The translations under genes and the position numbers were made by a program. Source: Campanula takesimana (taxonomy: Eukaryota > Streptophyta > Magnoliopsida > Asterales > Campanulaceae). Taken from it: a DNA stretch of 64,000 nucleotides. Below, piece after piece: positions 55,886 to 64,000 of this stretch (its first letter is position 1; every line of letters begins with the position of its first letter). Location of the stretch: positions 1,366,180 to 1,430,179 of the forward strand of contig JAOWBW010000144.1 of assembly GCA_026119855.1 (NCBI GenBank), in the 5' to 3' direction. The notes beneath the pieces are model-generated. The model had not been told where the DNA came from, ran no database searches, and saw only the letters and a program-made list of their open reading frames with translations.

Positions 55886-57370
55886 TTAGCAACTTTTGAC
55901 AACCCACTCTTGCTTGACCTTAGGGTTTTTAAGTCTTTTGGCATTGGGAGTGAATCGCAAAAGGCATTCCACGGCCTTGTGTCCAAAACAATCACAAATT
56001 GTACAATGTTGAAAGCCACCAATCACGTGAGTTTTCACAAACTCTTTACTTTTCTTTGGGATAGCATTCTTATTTGGGTCAGGTGGACTAGCCTTAACAA
56101 AATCTTTCTTTTGAAATTTTGGAGCGCTTTTTCTTGGAGGGCGCATAGGTCTAGGAGGCGCACGGCGATGAGGCGCGTGGCTCATAGGCGCATAATGAGC
56201 ACTCGGAGAAGGAGCGCGCCTATTTTCAAGAATGATTTTGCTAGGAGATGGTTCATCTGTAGCTATATCTTTCCCATTAGCTTTCCCAAATTGCTTCGTT
56301 AGATAGACATAATGGAATGTTTGTCTCTTGACTTTTTCCTGTCCTTTACCCATTGAATTAGAATGTTTTTCCTTGGGAATTTCAAAAGTTTGCTGGTTAG
56401 TAAATTCACTATCTCTTTCAGCACAGACATTACATTTAAAGTTGTCACTAGTTGATGAGAATCCCAAGCCACTTTTATCACCACTGACTTTTTGGGACTC
56501 AAATATATTCTCCATAGTGACACGAGAATTGGACCACTCATTTGTAATCTTTTTAAGATCAGTAATTTGAGTAACCAATTCATCATTTTGAACTTTAAGA
56601 AGTGAGTTCTGTTCTGTTAGAAAAGTGTTTTTAACAGTAAGAGGAGTCATGCTCTTTATCTGCTCCTTAAGGAGGGTGAGTTCAGATTTAAGTAGAGATT
56701 TCTCGGTCTTAAGCTGGGAAATTTCATCACATGATAGTGCTAAAGCTTCCTTCATACTATCAAATCTAGTGATTACCTTTTCAGACTTTTTGAACATTTT
56801 TTCTTGTTCAGCAATCACTTCATCATCATTGATTTTGGAGATTGGAGCAGTTAGTTCAACTTGAGGTCTAATGTATGCTCCTTTTCTCAACTTGTTTCTT
56901 GCACTAAGATCACATCGTGAGAATAACAATCCACCATCGCTTTGAGCCGGAGTGAGAAATCCTTGTTCAACGAGCTCGCTGATGGTTGGTCCTTTCTTCC
57001 TTTTCACTTCTTGAAAACCTGCAGATTTCTTGATAGGTTTATTCAAGGCATTCATATCAGGAACATCCTTGGAGAAGTCATCATCAGAATCATAAGTATC
57101 AACTTCATCATCATTTGCCATCAAACAAACGAGTCCATCATCGGAATCTTCATCGCTCTCATCTGAGTCTGTTTCAATCCAAGTGTTCTGCTCATTTGCT
57201 GGTGCTTCTTCTTCCGCAACCATTCCCTTGTGTCGAGTGAATTTGGGAGTGAACTTGGGAGTATGGCTGCTCTTCTTCTGCATATATTCAAATTTTGGAG
57301 TTGGGTAAAGCAAAGTGTCCTGGTTTCCTGCAATTAAAACAAACAAGGTCTTCTTTTCTTTTTGAGTCAC
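55886..57370 (-). pseudogene. SIRE-like gag C-terminal extension
   Basis: 494 codons. An acidic stretch (IETDSDESDEDSDDGLVCLM) is followed by a coiled coil of about 90 residues (EISQLKTEKSLLKSEL, LTEQNSLLKVQNDELVTQIT). Next are an Arg/Pro/His-rich segment (HAPHRRAPPRPMRPPRKSAP), encoded by the GGCGC-type motif, and a second CCHC-like knuckle (CTICDCFGHKAVEC) near the end. This long gag tail is typical of SIRE-lineage elements. It is offset by a frameshift from the N-terminal gag and stops shortly before the protease. Confidence 0.85.
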
Positions 57371-58295
57371 TGCTCCTCGTGAACTTTGGAGGAGCTCTGC
57401 TGGTAGATCCTTGAAATTTGCTGGTTGAGTCGGGCTTGGTAAATTTTCTAAACTTCTGGAATCTCTTCAGAAATAAAGCGAAGTCTTCATCGTCCATGTC
57501 CAATAGCTCAGAAGTAGAAATTTTGGGATCGGAACTTTTCTCATCATGAGCAGGCGCAGGTGCAGGCGCAGCTTCTCTGTGCGCCATCATAGCCATAGAT
57601 TTTGACTTTCCTTCAGTTTCGATGATTCGTTAGAGTTTGAGCTCATAAACTTTGAGATTTGCATAAAGGTTCCTTAAAGTCCAAACGTCTAAAGTTCCGG
57701 CGTCTTCAGGAGCGCTAGATTTATGTAGGTATCTTGATCCAAAGGCTTGGAGAAAATTGACATTCAAATCTTTGTTATAAAACTTCATGCCAAGTGAAAT
57801 ACATAGATTGATGATTTCACAATAGCGTTCATAAGTTTGTCTTAAGGTTTCACCGGGGAGTTGGGAGAAATTATTGAATCTCTTTTGCACTTCATATTTC
57901 TTGTTTTCCTTACAGACGGTGTCTCCTTCAATATGCTCTTCAATAGCATCCCATAGCTCATTGGCGGTAGCACAATGCATGACTTGTTGTTTCATAGCCG
58001 TGCTTAGAGTGCTTAGAAGTATGTTTCTTGCTTTGCCATCATTTGCAACTCTTCTTGTTTCTTCCTCTGTCCATTCCTCTTTTGGTTTCTTGACGGTTGG
58101 TTGAACAACATTTGTGCGCGGATTTGGATTCGCTTTCATAGGAATGTAAGGTCCATAAACCACGGTGTCATGAAGTCTTTCATCGATTGAGTTGAGATGA
58201 GTTAAGATGCTGAATTTCCACACGTCAAAATGATCTTCATCAAAGACCGGAACGTGAGTGTAGTTTGCAGTTGCCATAGGTTTTGAGTTTGCCAT
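57288..58295 (-). pseudogene. SIRE-like gag, N-terminal part
   Basis: 58295-57630 is a copia gag (UBN2 type): FDEDHFDVWKFSILTHLNSI, WDAIEEHIEGD, FNNFSQLPGETLRQTYERYC, YANLKVYELKL. A TAA at 57630 interrupts, after which the same frame continues (57596-57288) with an Ala-Pro repeat and the zinc knuckle CFNCRKPGHFA. The knuckle loses its last Cys through a small deletion that also shifts the frame. The ATG at 58295 lies about 60 bp after the PBS and is well placed. Confidence 0.92.
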
Positions 58296-58354
58296 TTAGA
58301 ATCGGCACCCAAGCCGTTAAGCTTGAAAAACGAAAGTGTTTTATAAAGGTGTTT

Positions 58355-58366
58355 GCTCTGATACCA
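58355..58366 (-). other. Primer-binding site of the SIRE-like element
   Basis: Minus strand TGGTATCAGAGC, two bases inside the 5' LTR end. It is the classical complement of the 3' end of plant initiator tRNA-Met, used by most copia elements. Confidence 0.95.
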
Positions 58367-58368
58367 CT

Positions 58369-59787
58369 TGTTGGTCCCAAAGGGCAACAAGGGTATGAAA
58401 AATAGCTAAAGGGGGGGGGGGTGAATAGCTGTTTTAAAATTCTTTTGTTACCCTTGATAAACTCAATTGTAAATGCGCACTTTATCAAGTAAGCGTTATG
58501 ATATGCGCCTAAGTGAGTGAGTGAAATGCACAGCGGAATTTAGTAATGTAAATAGGCGCAAAGTATGATAAAGGGGGCGCACACACACTCAAAGTATTTT
58601 GGCTCAAAGTGGGTGAAATAAGGAACTAAGGCAAATGAGTTAACAACACAACACAATTCAGTTCAATCAATCTATAATGAGTAAACAAGCAAATAGTGAG
58701 TGAAGATAATAACTTGAAAGTAAATGACAAGATAATAACACAAGCTATTTGGAGAGGTTCGATCAATGAAAGATCTACGTCCTCTACCAAGATGGTTAGT
58801 CTTGGATTTCTAATGGAGATCTTATATTATGAGAGAGTGTTACAAATTACAACTTTTGAGCTTCTACACTAAATCAAGATCTAATATTCTATGAATGAAC
58901 AAATCCAAAACAATAACCGGTGTATCTCTAAAAGAAGGATCTAAGTGATCAAACTTAAAGAGGTGCGTGTATGATTTTAGTATCAAGGCTCTTTAGATCT
59001 TTATGATTTAGAGCACAATAAAACTAAAGTGTTATAGCTTGAAGATCTAGGCTAAGGATGAAGGTATGAAGATGTTCTTGAGAAATTCGGGAAAAAACTA
59101 AGGCAATCTTCAAATCTTCAACAAATGCTTTGAGAGAGAAATTCTTGAATTCTTAGCAAAACTCAGCAACTTCAAAATGTTGAAGTTATGGGGTATTTAT
59201 AGTGAACTTCCAAAAACTAGCCGTTGGAGATCCTTGTGGATAAGATGTGCTGTCGCTCGTTGATTGGAGCATGCATATATTATGGCCATTTTGACACTCA
59301 ACATAAATGTGACCGTTGTGGACACGTGTCAACAGATTAGGCGCATATGCATCTTTTAACCACCGTTGGATCATTGGCGTAATTTGAATTCTCTTCAAGT
59401 CTTTGAATCTTCAATAAATCACTGAGTGTTGAATAAACACTTTGAGGCGCGTTGAGCCAAGAGGCGCATAAAGAATGCGCGCGCTAAGGCATATGAGGCG
59501 CATGGCGCGTATGATCAAAATGAGGCGCATAGCATTTCTTAGAAGAATGCTTATATGCGCGCGCTAGAAGGCGCATGGCTCAACTCAAAATGTGATTTTC
59601 TTGAATCTTGATCTTCTTGCCCTATTTCTAAGCCTATTCTATAACAATGGACAACGTAAAAAAATGAAGTATAAATACTTCTTACATGTGGGTCTAAAGT
59701 CCATGAAATAAAACTTAGGTGATGGATCAATCAAATCTAATAAATCCTATTACATTAAAACTGAGATATATGTGGGCATACCCAACA
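58369..59787 (-). repeat. 5' LTR of the SIRE-like element
   Basis: 1419 bp. On the minus strand it starts TGTTGGGTATGCCC and ends GGGACCAACA. TATAAATA at 59194-59201 (minus) is a likely promoter for the element RNA. GGCGC motifs cluster at 59435-59575, upstream of the TATA box in the U3 region, where enhancers usually lie. Confidence 0.95.
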
Positions 59788-60279
59788 AGATTCTTCATTG
59801 TGATCTTGTAAAAGCTCCTCTAAATTAATACAAGTCTAGTAGCTATTAGAAAAATCCTAGACTAACTATCTAGGTAGAGGACGTAGTTCATTCAAGAACG
59901 AACCTCTTCAAATTTGTGTGTTTGATCTTTATTTTCTGTCTTCTTCTATAATTTTCATGTTTGTGGTTTCTCACTAAGTTCATCTATGACATGATCAGAA
60001 AAATGAATTGTGTTTTCCTTTGATCTTTAAGTTCGGATTATCTTGTGCATCATTGTGTTTTTCAACCCAGTCAAACCGCCCAACTCTTTATCTATCCTCT
60101 TGGCCAAACCGCAAACCTCCGCTGTGTATTTTATCAGTTCGGTTCTAGTGCTTTGAACCGCAGTTGGCCAAACTGATAAGTACTCGGTTGAATTTTAAGG
60201 GTATTTTTCAAAAAGTTGTAACCGCTATTCACCCTCCCCTCTAGCAGTTCTATACCCTTGTTGCTCTCTGGGACTAACA

Positions 60280-62591
60280 TGGACCCTAGATGCATTTAGT
60301 AGCCAAGCTGGGGGAAAAATAAATTTCCATAAAAGCGACCCTTTATTGCTCTCCTCTCAATGAAAATAACCTAAACGATCAAGCCACTTCCATTCTCTCC
60401 ATTCCAAACAGCTCTGTAGATGGGAAATACTTGGGTCTAAAGCAAATGTTCTATGGAAACAAAAAAGAAATATTTTCAGAAATAACATCTAGATTTCGAC
60501 TAAAACTCCAAGGTTGGCAAGGGAAGCTCCTAAACCTTGCTGGCCGTATTATCCTTGTCAAACATGTTCTATCAACCATCCCTTGTCATTCCATGTATTG
60601 TTTTAAATTTACAATTACCTTTGTCAAGGAACTCCACCGCATTTTTAACAAATTTCTTTGGTTGGGGGTGGGAAAGGAGAAAGGCATAAGATAAAGGCAT
60701 ACACTGGGTAGCTTGGAACAAATTGTGCCTTACAAAGAATGGGGTGGGGATTAGGTATGCGTGTTATGGGAGTGCTTAACTAAGCCTGTTTAGCTAAGAC
60801 CGCCGGAGATAAAACAATTTCCAAAAGACCTTCTCATTAGCACCCTTGAAGCGAAGTATTTTCATGGAAAGAAGTTTTTAGACATTAAAAAAGCAAACAG
60901 AGGCTCGTGGGGATGGATCAGTATCTTGTGAGGTAGAGAGATGATCAACCCCAACTTGATCTGGAGAGTCAAAACGGGTCAGGTTATACATGCTCTAAAA
61001 AGTAGATGGATCCCTGACTTCCCTCTTTTCACTTCTGATAGCCTTCTACACCAAAGCCTCCCAAACCTTTTAGTGTCTGATCTTATCAGTAAACCCCAAT
61101 GGAAAACCCCTTTAGTTAAAGATTTTTATCTCCCCCCCCCCACAACATCGCGGATTCAATCCTAAATATCCATATTCCCGAATCAGGATCTGATAATCAA
61201 ACCTGGATGCACACAAATAATGGTCTATACTCAGTAAAATCAGGTTATTTCATTGGAATTTCCAATCACAACGACACAAAAAAACTCCTAGAAATTACCC
61301 AAAACCCTTCCACCCAAAAAGCCTGGAAAAAATCTGGCAAACCCCCATTGAGCCACAACATAAAATCTTCTTCTGGAGACTCCTTCAAGAAAATTTACCA
61401 ACTCAAAAAGCTTTACTAAGTGAACAGATATAGGTCTTTTCAACCGATGTGGACATCATGAAGAATCTACTGTTCATATTTTCTTCAGTTGTTGGATATC
61501 ACAATAAGTTTGGCTCTACTCACCCCTACCTCCCCCTACGATCTCTGTGGATACCCCAGGAAATTCTCTTCTCTCATGGATAACAAAATGGATTATGTCT
61601 TCTCCCAGTATGCTAGACTTAGTTCTCATCATCCTCATCCTTGGGGAAATATGGCTAAATAGAAACGAGGTTATCTTTAACCATGCTCAACCTAATATAG
61701 ACAATATCCTCCCCGCAGCGATCAATAAACTACAACACATTAAACTTCTTGAATCAAAAAGGACACAAGATAAACAAACTCGAAGGCACACCAACACAGA
61801 AGGAAACTCTCAGAGCAACAACAATGGGAATATCAATCACAGGAGTCTTGATTCTCGAAATGGAAAGACTCTAGAAGAATACCTCAAAAACAATATCACA
61901 GGCAGCTCCCTTACCCTTGCAACAGATGGGGCATAGAAGAAAGACGCGAGATGGGCAGGATTAGGATGGGAACTCTGGGACACGAGAGGCGGCATAATAG
62001 CTATTGGAAGTTAATCTTGTAAAACACCGTCAAGCATCCACACAAAGTGCCTAGAAATTCATAAAGGTTTGGAATGCGAAATTAATCATAACTTTACAGA
62101 AATCAAGGTCCTCACAGACTCTCAGATAGCATGTGTTTACATTCAAGGTACTATGCAACTCCCTTAAGACCTCGACAATATCATCTCAGATATTTAGGCC
62201 TCTATTAGATCACGTCATGTTTTTAATACTCCATCTGTCCCATTTTAAGAGTAAAAAAATGAGTGGGTTCAAGAACGAAGAAAAAAGTAATGTGTTGTGA
62301 GTATTTGATAGTTGGGTGAGACAGAGAAAGTGGGTAGAGAAGAGTTAGTGGATAATTTGTTGTGAGTATAACATGTAGGCCCCACTTTCCATTTTAGGAT
62401 TTTGACTCTTAAAATGAGACACCCTTTTAGGAAATTTTTGACTCTTAAAATGAGACAGAGGGAGTATTCGTAAAATTGATAGACAGATTGTTAGGTATGC
62501 TCATAATAATGCTATATATACTAGGAATATGTATCATAACTTTATTAGCCCTGAGCCAATTTTCTTAAATATATAAGGTTCGTTTTCTGGT
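60280..62591 (+). pseudogene. L1 RT thumb, zf-RVT and RNase H (second part)
   Basis: Resumes the L1 after the insertion: LDAFSSQAGGKINFHKSD, LKLQGWQGKLLNLAGRIILV, FNKFLWLG; NLIWRVKTGQVIHALKSRWI; zf-RVT-like LYSVKSGYFIGI; then IWLNRNEVIFNHAQPNIDNI and an RNase H with TLATDGA, Glu in KGLECEIN and KVLTDSQIACVY. A Stowaway-like MITE splits the last helix (62229-62464), and the end IRKIDRQIVRYAHNNA follows it. Many stops. Confidence 0.82.
62229..62464. mobile_element. Stowaway-like MITE, 236 bp
   Basis: Ends CTCCATCTGTCCCATTTTAA and, in reverse complement, CTCCCTCTGTCTCATTTTAA, with a TA dinucleotide on both sides (62227-62228 and 62465-62466). TA target and CTCCCTC ends are the Stowaway (Tc1/mariner-related) signature. 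Inserted in the RNase H region of the L1. Confidence 0.85.
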
Positions 62592-62978
62592 AAAAAAAAA
62601 AAAGATAGCCTGTTATACGGATTTATATCCTTTCAATGGCTGATAACCTTGTTCAACTTCTACAGCAGGTGGGTAGAATTTAGGTTTTGTTGTAAAAATT
62701 ACAAATTGTTAAGAATAGAGGAAGTTGGGCTTGAGTTTAGGGTGGGTTAAAGAGAAATTAAAGTTTATGCTCATTTTGTTTAAAAGGTTGATCTTACATA
62801 GGTTGGGATGAAGCCAAAAAAATCTGGGCTTTAAAGAAAACAGGTCAGATCGGGTGGGTACGGGTTTGTCATTAGTCAGGCCAGGTCGGGTTCGAATAAT
62901 GATGTGTTTGCTGTGGTTCAGGTCCGGGTTTTGGCAAACTCGGCCCGTACCCGGCCCGTTGTCATCCCTAAATCCAAT

Positions 62979-63719
62979 CCAATACTTGTGATTCAATCTC
63001 GTCAAGAGGTGGATAATGATGCATCATTCCAGTTAAACAACAATAATTGTTCCTTGTATACAATCAAAAAGAGTTTACTTCCATCTAAAGAACTAAAAAA
63101 ATCAACTGCTTGAAACTCTGTGATGCAACATAATGATATCATGATTATTATTTTCCTGTATATTTATGCTACTATATTGTCTAAATTTTATTGCTCCATC
63201 GCAGTCTCAAAATGAATATTGAAATTTTATTTTTGAGAATAAGTAGATATTCATTTTAAAATAAAACTAGACATTTATCTTATGATGGATGTACTAACTT
63301 TCCCGAATGCCACTCACGGAAAATCATATATACATACATATATACACACACACCGCAGGTTTCCTATGCGCACTCATGTGTACGGATTAGGATAAAACAA
63401 GGAACGCCGTTTCTCTCTCAATCAAATACACTTCGCATTTTTTTCCTCTACTCGTCTGCCGATGAGAGGAAATTGGCTTTAAGAATGAGCACCTTCTAAT
63501 GGCAACAAAGACGACAACATGTCCCCACATATCTCAAGCCACCTACAGAATGATTGAATGCAACATACACGAATTCATGGTAATTCCATCAATGCTACAC
63601 AACAGGAAGATAACAAAAATCACATCAGAAGCTCTCTATTTTTTAAATCCAAATTCGACCATGCGAAATTGATTGATGGAAGTAGGATTGGAGTCCTAAA
63701 CCTAAGGGGAAGCAAAGGG
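62979..63719. other. Genomic flank right of the hAT-like element
   Basis: AT-rich. A (TA/CA)n stretch lies at 63328-63355. No gene or element end recognised. Confidence 0.4.
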
Positions 63720-64000
63720 AGAAAATGAGTCTAAGTCAAAGGGGGTGGAAGAGTCGAAGAGGTGTTCGAAAAAGAGAAGGAAACAGCTGCCAGGAGAAGT
63801 GGGAGGCAGCCCAAAATGATGTGGGTGACAGCCCGAACCATCAGAAAGGTTTAGAGCCATTTTTTGTCATTGTGGGCGGTCGCAAACCTAAAAGTGGGCG
63901 ACAACCCACTCTTTCCAGGAATGAACCCTGATTTGTTTCCTATTTTGATTGTATATCTTCCGAATAGACTTAGGGCTTCCTTGTACACCTATATAAGCAT
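63720..64000 (+). repeat. LTR-like sequence cut by the window end
   Basis: It holds GTGGGAGGCAGCCCA, GTGGGTGACAGCCC, GTGGGCGGTCGCAAAC and GTGGGCGACAACCC boxes at 63800-63912 and a CTATATAAGC promoter-like box at the very end. The pattern matches 35138-35270 of the Athila-like LTR. It continues beyond the window. Confidence 0.5.

Larger units (their letters stand above)
46400..59787 (-). mobile_element. SIRE-like Ty1/copia element with both LTRs and target duplication
   Basis: 13.4 kb. LTRs at 46400-47828 and 58369-59787, both with TGTTGG...CCAACA ends, flanked by the 5-bp duplication AGATT (46395-46399 and 59788-59792). On the minus strand: PBS TGGTATCAGAGC (initiator tRNA-Met type) after the right LTR, gag (58295-55886), protease/integrase/RT/RNase H (55848-52520), an extra gene in env position (50541-48350), and PPT AAATAGGGGGAGAT before the left LTR. 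A long gag with coiled coil and an extra 3' gene point to the SIRE/Maximus lineage. Coding lesions: at least eight. Confidence 0.95.
45293..60279 (+). repeat. Solo copia LTR (SIRE-related), split by the SIRE-like element
   Basis: It starts TGTTGGTTCATAAAATGG (45293) and ends CTCTGGGACTAACA (60279). Its end resembles the end of the SIRE-like LTR (GGGACCAACA, with GCAACA(A/T)GGGTAT next to it), so it is a relative in plus orientation. Own sequence is 45293-46399 plus 59788-60279, about 1.6 kb. A block of AACCGCA/AACCGC boxes lies at 45480-45710 and again at 60070-60160. No second LTR or coding part is present. No matching 5-bp duplication: left AAGCT, right TGGAC. Confidence 0.75.
43113..62602 (+). 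mobile_element. L1-type LINE, plus strand, split by a 15-kb insertion
   Basis: The 5' part (43113-45292) carries the end of the endonuclease and the RT up to FADD; the 3' part (60280-62602) carries RT thumb, zf-RVT and RNase H and ends in an A-run (62592-62603). Candidate target duplications AGATAGTCTATTATA (43098-43112) and AGATAGCCTGTTATA (62603-62617) agree at 13 of 15 positions. It is a different LINE family from LINE-1 to LINE-3 and is much decayed. It is 5' truncated within the endonuclease. Confidence 0.85.
42627..62970. mobile_element. hAT-like non-autonomous element, split by nested insertions
   Basis: Left end TAGGAATGGCAATTTC at 42627 and right end ...GTTGTCATCCCTA at 62970 form a 12-bp inverted repeat with two mismatches. 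They are flanked by an identical 8-bp duplication AATCCAAT (42619-42626 and 62971-62978), as for hAT elements. Subterminal regions on both sides are rich in CCCGGCCCG and GGGTCGGG-like boxes. The element's own sequence is only about 42627-43112 plus 62618-62970; everything between is the later L1 nest. No transposase sequence is seen. Confidence 0.85.

Noticed and set aside
1..64000. tRNA genes
   Set aside because: No sequence with a convincing cloverleaf and A/B boxes noticed by eye; the tRNA-like strings are primer-binding sites next to LTRs. A tRNA-scan would be decisive.

Overview
The window looks like nuclear DNA from a flowering plant, probably a eudicot; the species cannot be told from sequence alone. 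The evidence is an AT-rich background, plant-lineage retroelements of several kinds (Tat-type Ty3/gypsy with a second RNase H and an antisense plant-mobile-domain ORF, SIRE-type Ty1/copia, L1 LINEs with a C-terminal RNase H), MITEs, and one conserved plant gene of the MBS1/MBS2 zinc-finger type. About nine tenths of the window is mobile-element sequence. The MBS-like gene at 38614-38940 is the only intact host gene I can support.

Layout. Positions 1 to about 11860 are a minus-strand Tat-like gypsy element (C) with tandem-repeat-rich ends, a gag-like ORF but no visible pol. It is interrupted by a LINE (LINE-1), a copia fragment (copia-1) and a second LINE inside its LTR (LINE-2). A 40-bp perfect inverted repeat (11859-12097) leads into gypsy A (12094-18764, plus strand), which has the pol 3' half, an antisense PMD ORF, a 54-bp tandem array and the 3' LTR. 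Next come two related copia LTR regions (19498-21120) and a decayed copia body with its own LINE-3 (to 24535). Gypsy B (24536-34507, minus strand) belongs to the same family as A but lies in the opposite orientation, from 5' LTR to a truncated antisense ORF. Two degenerate solo-LTR-like stretches follow (34941-37170), then an RNase H pseudogene (37255-37929).

Positions 37930-42600 form a small low-repeat island holding the MBS-like gene, an exact 300-bp tandem duplication and a Harbinger-like MITE. From 42627 to 62970 lies a four-level nest: a hAT-like element with an 8-bp target duplication contains an L1 LINE, which contains a solo copia LTR, which contains a 13.4-kb SIRE-like copia element with both LTRs, PBS, PPT and a 5-bp target duplication. 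A Stowaway-like MITE also sits in the L1. The window ends inside another LTR-like sequence.

How the parts relate. All element ORFs seen carry stops or frameshifts, so the copies are presumably non-autonomous now. The most unusual signals are: a strand-biased GGCGC(A) motif spread about 68 times through coding, non-coding and LTR parts of the SIRE-like element; family-specific CpG-containing short motifs in most other LTRs; and a possible promoter-leader-intron unit upstream of the extra (env-position) gene of the SIRE-like element.
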